DNA from: 2-12-FULL-60-25 sp003576745
GTDB taxonomy: Bacteria > Patescibacteriota > Patescibacteriia > 2-12-FULL-60-25
DNA: 64,000 nucleotides
Assembly (NCBI GenBank): GCA_030272835.1
Contig: SZOQ01000006.1
Location: forward strand, 1 to 64,000
Reading direction: 5' to 3'
A model generated the notes under the pieces. That model did not search any database and was not told the origin of the DNA. It saw only the letters and a program-made list of their open reading frames with translations. Position numbers and translations under genes: made by a program. Shown here in pieces: positions 1 to 7,989 of this stretch (the first letter of the stretch is position 1; each line of letters opens with the position of its first letter).

Positions 1-165
1 GGGTTGAGACAGACATTCATCTGACTCCCCGGCCGGTATTTTTTATTGGTTGATAGTTTTTGGTTATTGGTTGGTGGTTTTCATCGTCCAGCCTTACCCA
101 CGATTAGCCATGAACCAATAACGAAGAACCGCCAACCACAAACCGTTTTACCAGCGCCGCCCATT
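1..165. repeat. Low-complexity intergenic words overlapping the rsmA 3' end
   Basis: This stretch repeats the word ttggttattggttggtgg on one side and aaccaataac, aaccgccaaccacaaacc on the other, so it can fold back on itself. It covers the non-coding first 103 bases and the last codons of rsmA, whose C-terminal residues (VVGGSSLLVHG) are read out of it. The same vocabulary (aaccaataacc) recurs in the repeat block near 28.05 kb. No gene is visible in 1-103. Confidence 0.5.
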
Positions 166-997
166 CCTCCGCCGACAAGTCCTCAGCGCGCGCTTTCGGG
201 TTCACACCGACCTCCTCAAGAAATTGTTCCACGATTGCTTTCGTCAAGTCTTTCTCACGACTCAGATTCGAGGCCAATACTTTCCTTGGGTGTGCAAACC
301 CGACCTTTGCGACTTCCATAATCTTTTCCGGGTCGATGCCCCATTTCTCCGTCCGTTCGCCTAGCGGCATGGGAATTATCTCGAACACAGCGGAGACGAC
401 CTTTGGCGCCGGATAAAAACATTTTGCCGGTACGCGGCGCACAATACGCGCGGATAAAGATGACAGTGCGAGCATGAGTGAAAGCAAATTCGTTTTTGGT
501 TTTGCCTTATATTTTCCAGATGCGCCTCGGAGTGAATCCATAGCACGCTCCGCCACATCCCGTTGAATGAGGACGACGACCCTCTCGGGCGGCCTCTCAT
601 TCCAAAGCGCCTTCCGGAGAGCGAGCGACGTAATACCATACGGAAGATTCGAAATAAATTTCCAAGGCGATGAGCCTACGAAAGGAAGCCAATCAAGATG
701 CGCGGCGTCACCCTGGACCACGCGGAAAGGCTGGCCCAAAAAACGATGCTCCAAAAACGCGGCGAATTTCTTGTCCTGTTCAATCGCAATAACCGTCGCT
801 CCCTGCCGGAGGAGCGCATCCGTGAGCACTCCAAGACCCGGCCCGATTTCCAGAACAGTCTCTCCGTTTCGAATGTCCGCCGCGTCGAGGATTGCATGCA
901 AGACGCTTTGATCCACCAAAAAATGCTGGCCCAATCCCTTTTTCGGAGATGTGCCGAGATCGCGAAGAATTTCACGGATATCAGACGGTTTCATCAT
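104..997 (-). CDS. rsmA: 16S rRNA dimethyladenosine transferase RsmA/KsgA
   Basis: SAM-dependent methyltransferase that dimethylates two adjacent adenosines in the 3' terminal hairpin of 16S rRNA during small-subunit maturation. The 297-residue protein has the family N-terminus KKGLGQHFL (residues 19-27), the SAM loop EIGPGLGVLT (50-59) and the catalytic NLPY (117-120). Length is slightly above the usual 260-290. The gene opens with two ATGs (997 and 994). The last dozen codons lie in low-complexity repeat sequence, so the native C-terminus may have been extended by repeat insertion. It is divergent from the TPR gene, separated by a copy of the dispersed repeat. Confidence 0.95.
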   Translation of the reverse strand: MMKPSDIREILRDLGTSPKKGLGQHFLVDQSVLHAILDAADIRNGETVLEIGPGLGVLTDALLRQGATVIAIEQDKKFAAFLEHRFLGQPFRVVQGDAAHLDWLPFVGSSPWKFISNLPYGITSLALRKALWNERPPERVVVLIQRDVAERAMDSLRGASGKYKAKPKTNLLSLMLALSSLSARIVRRVPAKCFYPAPKVVSAVFEIIPMPLGERTEKWGIDPEKIMEVAKVGFAHPRKVLASNLSREKDLTKAIVEQFLEEVGVNPKARAEDLSAEEWAALVKRFVVGGSSLLVHG

Positions 998-1028
998 ACA
1001 CGGAAGTGTACAGGGGAGTTTGCTATTT

Positions 1029-1200
1029 GTCGTTCATCGTCGGGTTACGGGACGCATGGCCCAAGGCTCATGATCTACGAAACTACGGTCTTACGATCTC
1101 ACGATCCGCGGGCAAAGGGCAAAGGGTTACGGGATTCGGGGAAAATTATGCCCCTACGCAACTACGTCCTACTCCCTACTTCCTACTCCCCACTTTTGTC
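1029..1200 (+). repeat. Dispersed intergenic repeat, copy R1
   Basis: A modular block lying between divergent rsmA and the TPR gene. It holds a central part (1040-1129) with the words ggctcatgatctacg and gggcaaagggcaaaggg, then a C-rich part with ctacgcaactacgtcctac. Positions 1040-1129 match the reverse complement of 27947-28036 with about 5 differences in 90, counted by eye. No ORF of its own is convincing. Confidence 0.8.
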
Positions 1201-1223
1201 CATCCTTCCATTGACATCCATGC

Positions 1224-1252
1224 TTGACATTCCCAACAGCCGTTGGTAGGTT
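1224..1252 (+). promoter_or_regulatory. Promoter of the TPR gene
   Basis: TTGACA (1224-1229), 17-nt spacer, TAGGTT (1247-1252). The start is expected near 1259, giving a leader of about 30 nt. The same -10 is used at 13234. Confidence 0.65.
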
Positions 1253-1289
1253 CGAGTCGCACAGTACCTTGCAGCGCACGGGCGCAATC

Positions 1290-1949
1290 ATGCAAAGCGT
1301 AGAAGAACGGAAACTCCGTGACATTCTCCGGAAAAATCCGGGATCGCTTCTGGAGCTCCTGCAATTAGGAAAGCTCCTTATCGACAAAGGCCGTCTGGAA
1401 GGCGCTTCGGGAGCCCTGCCGATTCTCCTACGCGCCGTCATGCGCATGGAATCCGGGCACCCTCTTGCAGGCTCCAAGTGGGGAACCGTCACTGAGGTCT
1501 ACCTGCGTCTCGGGCGGGAAAAACGGGCTCTCATTGGAGCGCAAAAAGCCCTCATGCTCTCATCCATCCGCGATCGGGAAATTCAGCGCCGCATGTGGCG
1601 GGTCATCCGCGATGCATGCGAAAGACTGAACCTCTCGCTCATGTGGAACGAGGATGCCGCGACGCCCAGCAAAGGCGACATTCTCGCAACACTCGCGGAA
1701 GCCTTCAATCAGCTCGGCGAATACGATCGAGCCGTTGATATCGGAGGCTTTATCGATGAAACGCTGAATGCCCCGAGTCCGCGCGCCTTCAATGCCATCG
1801 GCTACGCCTATCGTGAGTTGGGCAATACCGAGGCTTCCGAGCGAGCCTATGCCTTTGCTCAACGCCTCTTCCTGAAAGAGAATGGGTATCCCAAACCGAC
1901 TCTGCGGAAGACAATGCCTCCCAAGGAAGAAGAGCGAAAAACCAGCTAA
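1290..1949 (+). CDS. TPR-repeat protein of unknown role
   Basis: A 219-residue soluble protein whose helical pattern fits tetratricopeptide repeats: LLELLQLGKLLIDKGRLEGA near the N-terminus, a middle pair around TEVYLRLGREKRALIGAQKA, and a last pair around LAEAFNQLGEYDRAVDIGG and NAIGYAYRELGNTEASERAY. TPRs act as protein-binding scaffolds; no catalytic domain is seen. The ATG at 1290 is preferred over the upstream one at 1224 because the promoter -35 overlaps the latter. The stop codon overlaps the tsaC stop by 4 nt in convergent orientation, and its terminator lies inside the tsaC coding end. The partner is unknown. Confidence 0.8.
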   Translation: MQSVEERKLRDILRKNPGSLLELLQLGKLLIDKGRLEGASGALPILLRAVMRMESGHPLAGSKWGTVTEVYLRLGREKRALIGAQKALMLSSIRDREIQRRMWRVIRDACERLNLSLMWNEDAATPSKGDILATLAEAFNQLGEYDRAVDIGGFIDETLNAPSPRAFNAIGYAYRELGNTEASERAYAFAQRLFLKENGYPKPTLRKTMPPKEEERKTS

Positions 1950-2620
1950 GAGATCCGCCCCCTTCGGCGGGTCTTTTTTTCTTCCGAAGAAACGCGCTTC
2001 GGAAGCCGTAAGGACCCTTGCCGAAGAACGGAAACGCGGCCGGAAGAATCCGTACTCGCAACCGTACTCGGCTGTCTTTTGAGCAGACGTCCCATGTCGA
2101 TCAAAAGATCAGGGCCTGTGCGAGCCTGAAAAATCTTCATGACTTCCCGTCCGGATCGCGCGGGAGTTTCTCCGCTCCGGTTGGCCGATGTTGCCGCAAT
2201 GGGCTTGCCATAGACGCGGAGAAGTTTTTGGAGAAAAGGATCCGATGTCACCCGAATGCCGATGCGGCCGTCCTGAATGGCGAATGACGATACATGTGCT
2301 TCCGGCCGTACGGAAACAAGCAGCGTAAGCGGTCCGGGCCAATAGCGCGAAACCAGCATCCGTTCCCAATATCCGAGCTTCGAGACCGCCTTTACCTGCG
2401 CCAAAGATCCCGCGATGAGTTGAAGTGTTTTATTCCTCTCCCTCTGTTTCATATGATAAACGCGCCGCGCGGCTACCGCGGATGTTGCATCGCATCCGAG
2501 GCCATACACTGTTTCGGTCGGAAAGGCGATAATGCCGCCTTGTCGTAACACGACAACCGCGGCTTTGATGGCCGCGATACTATCCTGCCGTTTGCGAATC
2601 CGATATACCCTCATGATCAT
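1946..2620 (-). CDS. tsaC: Threonylcarbamoyl-AMP synthase (TsaC/YwlC/Sua5 N-domain)
   Basis: Makes threonylcarbamoyl-AMP from threonine, bicarbonate and ATP, the first step of the t6A37 modification of ANN-decoding tRNAs. The 224-residue protein shows the family path GGIIAFPTETVYGLG (residues 28-42), the basic ATP/threonine site around KQRERNKTLQL, WPGPLT, and IAATSANRSGE. It lacks the Sua5 C-terminal domain, so it is TsaC-like. The ATG at 2620 overlaps the epimerase stop (ATGA), implying translational coupling; an alternative ATG lies at 2614. The basic tail KKTRRRGRIS is encoded across the convergent gene's terminator. Confidence 0.92.
   Translation of the reverse strand: MIMRVYRIRKRQDSIAAIKAAVVVLRQGGIIAFPTETVYGLGCDATSAVAARRVYHMKQRERNKTLQLIAGSLAQVKAVSKLGYWERMLVSRYWPGPLTLLVSVRPEAHVSSFAIQDGRIGIRVTSDPFLQKLLRVYGKPIAATSANRSGETPARSGREVMKIFQARTGPDLLIDMGRLLKRQPSTVASTDSSGRVSVLRQGSLRLPKRVSSEEKKTRRRGRIS
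1951..1981 (+). terminator. Intrinsic terminator of the TPR gene
   Basis: GACCCGCC-type stem with loop CTTC (gatccgccc..ggcgggtc) followed by seven T. It lies within the last codons of tsaC on the other strand. Confidence 0.8.
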
Positions 2621-3606
2621 GCAGCCCTGTCTCCTTTGTTGAAACGAAACCGCGAAAGCATGTTCCGCTTTCCGTGATCATGTTCGCGGAACCAGTTCAC
2701 CGTCCGTTGAAGACCCTCACGGAGACCGACGTCCCAATGCCAATGGGCGTCATGCGTCAGGCGGGAGGCATCGAGGGCGCTCCGAAGCGGCGCCGCCGTA
2801 TCCGCAGGACCGCGACCGGGCATCTTTTTGTATCCGATGATTTTGGCAAGCATTGCGTGAACCTGTTTGACGCTCGTTTCAATGCCGGTCCCGACATTAT
2901 ACGGACCCGCCAGGTCGGGATGATCCAGCATAAGCAGGACGGCGCGGACGACATCGTCCACATAAATATAATCGCGCGTCTGTTTTCCTGTTCCGTTGAT
3001 GCGGGTTTTACGATTGTGAAGCATGTGGAGCGTAAAGATCGCGATCACCCCGGCCTCTCCGTGCGGGGACTGACGGGGGCCGTACACATTGGCGAACCGC
3101 AACGACACGAACGGAAGCTTGCGGTGCTCGCGGTAAAACGCTCCGTAATATTCAATGGTCCTTTTGGCAATGGCATACGGGGAAGCCGGCTCGCACGTTT
3201 GCATTTCATTCGCGGGGAGACGCATGCGTTCCGAACAGAGCGCTCCTCCCGATCCGGCAAAAACAAATCGCTTCACCTTTGCGCGCGATGCGGCCTCGAG
3301 AAGTTTGAGCGTGGCATCGATATTGGTTTCCGCGTCTTTCACAGGGTCTTTTACGGACCGGCTCACGCTGATTTGCGCGGCAAAATGGAACACCGCTGCC
3401 GGACGATGCAGAGCGATCCATCGCTGAACGCGCGGATGAGCAAAGTCCGTCCGGACGAATGTGGCCTTTGGATTGATATTTCGCGTATTCCCGGTGGACA
3501 GATCGTCCACCACATGCACGGCCCAGCCGCGCTCAATGAGCGCATCCACGACTTGCGAACCGATAAATCCGGCGCCGCCGGTAACAAGAGCCTGTGATGG
3601 CTTCAT
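2617..3606 (-). CDS. NAD-dependent epimerase/dehydratase, GalE-like SDR
   Basis: An extended short-chain dehydrogenase of 329 residues, probably acting on a nucleotide-activated sugar for cell-surface polysaccharide. Visible are the NAD-binding TGGAGFIGS (residues 9-17), the acidic end of strand 2 (VVDDLSTGN), FHFAAQ, and the catalytic pair Y144-xxx-K148 (SPYAIAKRT) with a Ser near 119. The sugar specificity cannot be read from sequence. The ATG at 3606 is chosen because the Rossmann motif starts at once; the upstream extension to 3807 overlaps prfB. It sits between prfB (17 nt upstream) and tsaC (4-nt overlap), an operon of unrelated functions. Confidence 0.88.
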   Translation of the reverse strand: MKPSQALVTGGAGFIGSQVVDALIERGWAVHVVDDLSTGNTRNINPKATFVRTDFAHPRVQRWIALHRPAAVFHFAAQISVSRSVKDPVKDAETNIDATLKLLEAASRAKVKRFVFAGSGGALCSERMRLPANEMQTCEPASPYAIAKRTIEYYGAFYREHRKLPFVSLRFANVYGPRQSPHGEAGVIAIFTLHMLHNRKTRINGTGKQTRDYIYVDDVVRAVLLMLDHPDLAGPYNVGTGIETSVKQVHAMLAKIIGYKKMPGRGPADTAAPLRSALDASRLTHDAHWHWDVGLREGLQRTVNWFREHDHGKRNMLSRFRFNKGDRAA

Positions 3607-3623
3607 ACGAATATAATAGCAGG

Positions 3624-4751
3624 TTATTCCGCATTCAGCTCCGCTCTGACATCCCGTTTCTCCGCCTGTTTGCGAAGAAACGCCTCGATAAACGGGTCTA
3701 AGTTCCCGTTCAACACCCCGTCTGTATCGCTTGTTTCCACGCCGGTGCGTACGTCCTTGACCAAACGATACGGCTGGAGCACATAGGACCGAATCTGATT
3801 CCCCCACTCGGCGCTGTGGTACTCGCCGCGCAATTCCTTCCGTTCTTTGAGAAGCTCTTCCTCCTTGAGCTTGAGAAGTTTCGCTTTAAGAATCTTCATC
3901 GCCGTTTCCTTGTTCTGCCGCTGAGAGCGTTCGTTCTGGCATGACACGGTAATCCCTGTAGGCTCATGCACAATGCGCACGGCGGAATAGGTGGTATTAA
4001 CGGATTGCCCGCCTTTGCCGCTCGACGTGAATGTGTCGATACGCAAATCCTTCGGATCGATTTCGACATCCACGGTTTCATCAAACTCCGGGAGCACTTC
4101 TACCAGCGCAAACGATGTCTGGCGCAAGTGATCGGCATTAAATGGCGACAAACGGACGAGCCGATGCACCCCTGCCTCTCCTTTAAAATGCCCATACGCA
4201 AATCGTCCGTTTACGGTAAACGTGACGGATTTGATTCCCGCCTCTGTCCCCCGGCTCTCATCGAGCACCGCGGTTTTCCAACCCCGCTGTTCCGCATAAC
4301 GGAGATACATGCGCAACAGCATTTCCGCCCAATCCTGCGCATCCGTGCCGCCGGCGCCGGCATGAATCCCGACCACGGCATTCGACGCGTCATGCGGACC
4401 TGAAAAAAGCATAGAAAACTCGAGATTCCGATATTCGCGCTCCAAATCCGCGGCCTGCGTTTCCGCATCCCTGAGAACGGACGCATCCCGTTCCTGCTCC
4501 GCGATATCGACCAATTCCGACAGATCTTTTACGGATGCGGCAAGCGCAGACCATCCTTCAACCTCTTCCTTTAATTCGGAAAGCTTCTGGGATTCTTTTC
4601 GTGCGCGTTCAGGGTCTTTCCAAAAATCCGGATCCGTCGTCTCTTGTTCGAGCGCGGCCACCTCGATCTTCCTCGCATCGAGATCCAGCACCTTCCAGGC
4701 TTCGAAAACGCGCTTCTGGAGATCGGCGAGGCGGTCTTTTATCGGCAGCAT
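3624..4751 (-). CDS. prfB: Peptide chain release factor 2
   Basis: Recognises UAA and UGA in the ribosomal A site and triggers peptidyl-tRNA hydrolysis. The 375-residue product carries the RF2 stop-recognition tripeptide SPF (202-204, in RLSPFNADHLRQTSF) and the GGQ hydrolysis motif (247-249, in SSGKGGQSVNTT). The reading frame is continuous from ATG, so the autoregulatory +1 frameshift found in many prfB genes is absent. Its presence shows UGA is a stop codon here. It heads the prfB > epimerase > tsaC set. Confidence 0.96.
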   Translation of the reverse strand: MLPIKDRLADLQKRVFEAWKVLDLDARKIEVAALEQETTDPDFWKDPERARKESQKLSELKEEVEGWSALAASVKDLSELVDIAEQERDASVLRDAETQAADLEREYRNLEFSMLFSGPHDASNAVVGIHAGAGGTDAQDWAEMLLRMYLRYAEQRGWKTAVLDESRGTEAGIKSVTFTVNGRFAYGHFKGEAGVHRLVRLSPFNADHLRQTSFALVEVLPEFDETVDVEIDPKDLRIDTFTSSGKGGQSVNTTYSAVRIVHEPTGITVSCQNERSQRQNKETAMKILKAKLLKLKEEELLKERKELRGEYHSAEWGNQIRSYVLQPYRLVKDVRTGVETSDTDGVLNGNLDPFIEAFLRKQAEKRDVRAELNAE

Positions 4752-4762
4752 ATGTTACAAGC

Positions 4763-4771
4763 AACGTATCA
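4763..4771 (-). promoter_or_regulatory. Extended -10 promoter of prfB
   Basis: Minus-strand TGATACGTT fits TGnTAnnnT. The -10 ends 11 nt before the prfB ATG, so the leader would be about 5 nt with no Shine-Dalgarno. No good -35 is visible. Confidence 0.45.
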
Positions 4772-4856
4772 CACGAATCATGAAGGCTTTTCGAAGCTGG
4801 TTGGTATACTCACGCAAAGGCGCATATTCGTCATTCGTATTGTTCGCGATTCATAT

Positions 4857-4887
4857 ACAAAAAAGCGCCCTCATGCAAAGGACGCCC
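4857..4887 (-). terminator. Terminator of the small membrane protein gene
   Basis: On the minus strand GCGTCC and GGGCGC pair (one G-U) around a 9-nt loop, followed by six T. Confidence 0.65.
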
Positions 4888-4892
4888 CGTAT

Positions 4893-5255
4893 TCAGAAAT
4901 TTACCTTGTTCCGATACTGACCGAGAAGCGGAATCTCCCAGAATTCGCCTTGAAGAGTTTTAAGCAATGCGATGATCGAAATAACAATGGCCACAATGCT
5001 CCCCACAGGCCCGATGAGAAACCAGCCGATAACAGGAAGCATCCCCAAGATCCACACTGCGAGTTCCGCAACAAACAGAACGAAGCCTTGCTTGGCATGT
5101 TCCTGCGCGAACCGCGAATCCTTTTTGAGGATGAGAGGGATGAGACAGAGGATGCCGATATAAGAAATCGCGGCCATGGCCTTGTTTTCTTCAATATCTT
5201 TTGCCTCGAATTTCGGAATGACAGAACCCGTTTTGGGAGGTGTTTGATGTTCCAT
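4893..5255 (-). CDS. Small polytopic membrane protein (DUF4870/Tic20-like)
   Basis: A 120-residue protein with a polar N-terminus and three hydrophobic segments: MAAISYIGILCLIPLIL, FVLFVAELAVWILGMLPVIG, and IVAIVISIIALLKTL. The motif KKDSRFAQEHAKQGF between the first two segments is typical of DUF4870-type proteins, whose function is unknown. The ATG at 5255 is chosen over a TTG at 5270. It has its own terminator. Confidence 0.75.
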   Translation of the reverse strand: MEHQTPPKTGSVIPKFEAKDIEENKAMAAISYIGILCLIPLILKKDSRFAQEHAKQGFVLFVAELAVWILGMLPVIGWFLIGPVGSIVAIVISIIALLKTLQGEFWEIPLLGQYRNKVNF

Positions 5256-5300
5256 AGATGATGCAAACAATACCAGAAAACACGATGTCCGGCAATGCGG

Positions 5301-5597
5301 CTATGCCGCCCGCTCCTTGCCGCCTTCTTCCGGATACATGACGGACGCTGTATAGGGAGGACGGTGTTTCGGGATTTTCTCGTCTTTCGGCTTGGGAGCG
5401 GTGATCTCGATGGACGGGGTGGGCATCCGTTTCATGACCGCCTCGGAACGTTGCGCCGGAGATTTGGCGATCTTCTCTCTCACGCCGGATTGAAGCGGCG
5501 GCTCGACTGCAGCCGGCGACGCGCTCTGCACGGTGAATGGAGCCGGCTCGCGCTCAGTATCCGGCGTTTGTTTGGGCCGTTCTAAGGGATTGGACAT
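5301..5597 (-). CDS. Proline-rich disordered hypothetical protein
   Basis: A 98-residue ORF rich in Pro, Glu, Lys and Ala (for example PKPKDEKIPKHRPPYTASVM) with no predicted fold, membrane segment or signal. It starts at ATG 5597 (MSNPLERP). It lies 45 nt upstream of the small membrane protein gene and could be co-transcribed. I do not recognise it. Coding is supported only by an uninterrupted frame and context. Confidence 0.5.
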   Translation of the reverse strand: MSNPLERPKQTPDTEREPAPFTVQSASPAAVEPPLQSGVREKIAKSPAQRSEAVMKRMPTPSIEITAPKPKDEKIPKHRPPYTASVMYPEEGGKERAA

Positions 5598-5654
5598 ACA
5601 TGATGTTAAGAATTGAAGCAATGACTATTCGCAATGAACAGGTTATAAGTTTTG

Positions 5655-5885
5655 GATTTTGAGCGCATGACTCACGACCCGTGCCTCATGACTCATGACC
5701 TACAGACCTAGGACTTACAGACTTACGAACCTACGGATCGCTTGGGTCTCGGATTTCAAGCGGCACGACGTCTCCCGCATCCCGCCCGCATGATTCACGA
5801 CCCATACCCTACGTCCTACGCAACGACGTACTCTTCCCCCTACGTAACTACGCAACTACGCCCTACGCAACTTCTCCCTGATCGT
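5655..5885 (+). repeat. Dispersed intergenic repeat, copy R2
   Basis: Fills the gap between the groEL terminator and the 5.3-kb gene. Words include catgactcacgacccgtg, cctacagacctaggactt, cgaacctacggatcg and ctacgcaactacgccctac. Several (gaacctacg, catgactcatgacc) are shared with the copy near 49.3 kb. No gene is seen in 5598-5944. Confidence 0.7.
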
Positions 5886-5896
5886 ATCGTATGCAT

Positions 5897-5935
5897 CAAA
5901 AAACGGCCAGTCCTTTTGACGGCCGTTTTTTGTGT
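5897..5935 (-). terminator. Terminator downstream of groEL (bidirectional)
   Basis: Near-perfect stem aaaacggcc / ggccgtttt around AGTCCTTTTGAC, with T-runs on both strands, just after the groEL stop. Confidence 0.85.
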
Positions 5936-5944
5936 CATGCCTGT

Positions 5945-7582
5945 TTAGTATCCCCCCATCCCCATTCCCATGTCACCGCCATGGCCGTGCGCGGCCGGTT
6001 CTTCCTTTTTCGGAATATCGGTGATGACGCATTCGGTGGTGAGGAACATGCCTGCAATGGACGCGGCATTCTGGAGCGCGAATCGCGTAACCTTGGTTGG
6101 GTCCACGATGCCGGCCGCCAGCAAATCCTCATAGGTATCCTTCGCGGCATTATATCCCATACTCCCGCTCTCTTTTTTTACATGCTCCGCGACCACCGAC
6201 CCGTCTTTCCCCGCATTGGATGCGATGGTGCGAATGGGCGATTCCAAGGACTGCTTCAGAATGCGGACGCCGATCATCTCCTCATCATCAAGATTTAGTG
6301 ATTCCAGAACGCCCATGGCTCGAAGCAAAGCCACCCCGCCGCCCGGAACAATACCTTCTTCAATGGCGGCTTTTGTGGAAGCAAGGGCGTCTTCAATGCG
6401 ATCCTTCACTTCTTTCGTCTCCACCTCCGTTGCCGCTCCGACCTTAATAACGCCGACGCCGCCGACGAGCTTCGCCAGGCGTTCCTGAAGTTTTTCCTTG
6501 TCGAATTCGCTTTCCGTATGCTCGAGCTGCTGCTTTACCTGCGCGGCGCGCGCTTTGATATCCGCTTCATTTCCTCCGCCGCCGACAAAGGTGGTGTGCT
6601 CTTTCGTGGCAACGACCTTGCCGGCTTTTCCGAGATCGGTGAGCTGGACGGATTCCAGCGTGCGGCCGAGCTCCTCCGTTATAAATGTGGCGCCCGTAAC
6701 GGCGGCAATGTCCGCCAGCATGTCCTTGCGGCGGTCGCCGAAGCCCGGGGCTTTGACCGCAAGCGTATTGAAGGCTCCGCGAAGCTTATTGACCACGAGC
6801 GTGGCAAGCGCCTCGCCTTCCAGATCGTCTGCCACGATCACGAGATCTTTCTTTCCCGTTTGCGCCACCTTCTCGAGAATCGGCACAATATCCTGTACGG
6901 ACGAAATTTTTTTGTCGGTCACGAGAATGGGCGCATCGGCGTACTCGGCTTCCATGCGCTCCGGATTCGTAACCATGTAATGGGACACATATCCTTTGTC
7001 GATGCGCATGCCTTTGACGGTTTCGCCTTTTTGCACGCCGAACGTGGGCGATTCGTCCACGGTGATGACGCCTTCTTCCCCGACTTCCCGAATGGCGTCC
7101 GCGATGATTTTCCCGATCTCCGGATCATTCGCGGAAATCGAAGCGACCTGTTCGATGGCATCCCCCTGAACCGGCTTCGAAATGCGGTTCTTCAGTTCAG
7201 AGACGATGGCTTCCACGCCTTTCTCGATGCCGCGGCGGACCGCTAGCGGGTTCGCGCCGGCCGTGATGTTTTTGAGGCCTTCCGCGATCATGGCCTGGGC
7301 GAGGACGGTCGCCGTCGTCGTTCCGTCGCCGGCGACGTCATTCGTTTTCGATGCGACTTCCTTTACGAGTTCCGCGCCCAAATTTTCGAACTTGTCTTCG
7401 AGCTCCACCTCTTTTGCAACGGTCACGCCGTCTTTCGTAATGGTCGGCGACCCGAACCCGCGGTCAATAACCACATTACGGCCCTTGGGGCCCAAGGTCA
7501 CTTTTACCGCATCCGCGAGCTTATCCACGCCGCGCTTGAGCGCATGACGAGCCTTTTCGTCAAAAATAATTTGCTTTGCCAT
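5945..7582 (-). CDS. groL: Chaperonin GroEL (Hsp60)
   Basis: ATP-dependent double-ring folding chaperone working with GroES. The 545-residue protein has the family's usual length. It opens MAKQIIFDEKARHAL, carries the nucleotide-binding GDGTTTATVLAQAM near residue 86 and TLGPKGRNVV near residue 29, and ends with a Gly-Met-rich tail (GGDMGMGMGGY) as in canonical GroEL. It follows groES by 18 nt in a bicistronic unit under CIRCE control and ends at a strong terminator. Confidence 0.98.
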   Translation of the reverse strand: MAKQIIFDEKARHALKRGVDKLADAVKVTLGPKGRNVVIDRGFGSPTITKDGVTVAKEVELEDKFENLGAELVKEVASKTNDVAGDGTTTATVLAQAMIAEGLKNITAGANPLAVRRGIEKGVEAIVSELKNRISKPVQGDAIEQVASISANDPEIGKIIADAIREVGEEGVITVDESPTFGVQKGETVKGMRIDKGYVSHYMVTNPERMEAEYADAPILVTDKKISSVQDIVPILEKVAQTGKKDLVIVADDLEGEALATLVVNKLRGAFNTLAVKAPGFGDRRKDMLADIAAVTGATFITEELGRTLESVQLTDLGKAGKVVATKEHTTFVGGGGNEADIKARAAQVKQQLEHTESEFDKEKLQERLAKLVGGVGVIKVGAATEVETKEVKDRIEDALASTKAAIEEGIVPGGGVALLRAMGVLESLNLDDEEMIGVRILKQSLESPIRTIASNAGKDGSVVAEHVKKESGSMGYNAAKDTYEDLLAAGIVDPTKVTRFALQNAASIAGMFLTTECVITDIPKKEEPAAHGHGGDMGMGMGGY

Positions 7583-7600
7583 AGAGAATTCCTGTATCGG

Positions 7601-7894
7601 TTATTCGACAATCGCCATGACGTCGGATTCGGAAATCACGAGATACTCCTCGGAGCCGATCTTCACTTCGTCCGGCGCGTATTTTTTGAAGACAACTTTG
7701 TCCCCCACGTTCACATGCATCGGCGCGGTTTGCCCGTTCTCAAGCAATTTTCCGGGACCCGCCGCAATAACCTCTCCCTGTTCGGGACGCTCCTTGTCAA
7801 TCGTGTCCGGAAGAATAATGCCGGAAGACGTTTTTTCTTCTTTCGACAGCGCTTTGACAATGAGGCGGTCGTACAATGGACGCAACATAGTCAT
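7601..7894 (-). CDS. groS: Co-chaperonin GroES (Hsp10)
   Basis: The heptameric lid of GroEL. The 97-residue sequence opens LRPLYDRLIVKALSKEEKTSSGIILPDT, with the mobile loop around KEEKTSSGIIL, and ends with the beta-strand pattern EYLVISESDVMAIVE. Start MTMLRPLYD at 7894. It is the first gene after the CIRCE operator; groEL follows immediately. Confidence 0.97.
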   Translation of the reverse strand: MTMLRPLYDRLIVKALSKEEKTSSGIILPDTIDKERPEQGEVIAAGPGKLLENGQTAPMHVNVGDKVVFKKYAPDEVKIGSEEYLVISESDVMAIVE

Positions 7895-7922
7895 AGAAGA
7901 ATAAAGTGGTGAATGAGTAGGA

Positions 7923-7949
7923 TCAGCACTCTCATTCGGAGAGTGCTAA
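7923..7949 (-). promoter_or_regulatory. CIRCE operator (HrcA site) upstream of groES-groEL
   Basis: TCAGCACTC (7923-7931), 9-nt spacer, GAGTGCTAA (7941-7949). This matches the CIRCE consensus TTAGCACTC-N9-GAGTGCTAA with one mismatch in one arm. It lies just downstream of the predicted start point, the classical place for HrcA repression of chaperonin genes. hrcA itself is not in the window. Confidence 0.93.
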
Positions 7950-7960
7950 TTTGTGGGCAT

Positions 7961-7989
7961 AGAATGCCAGCCATCTTCCTTCTCGTCAA
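7961..7989 (-). promoter_or_regulatory. Promoter of groES-groEL
   Basis: Minus-strand TTGACG (7984-7989), 17-nt spacer, CATTCT (7961-7966). The start would fall at about 7954, directly before CIRCE. The -35 overlaps the end of the upstream O-antigen-ligase-like gene. Confidence 0.6.

Noticed and set aside
1241..1270. tRNA T-arm-like GGTTCGAGTC upstream of the TPR gene
   Set aside because: The flanking bases do not form a 5-bp T-stem, and no acceptor, D or anticodon arm fits; the region is better explained as promoter and leader.
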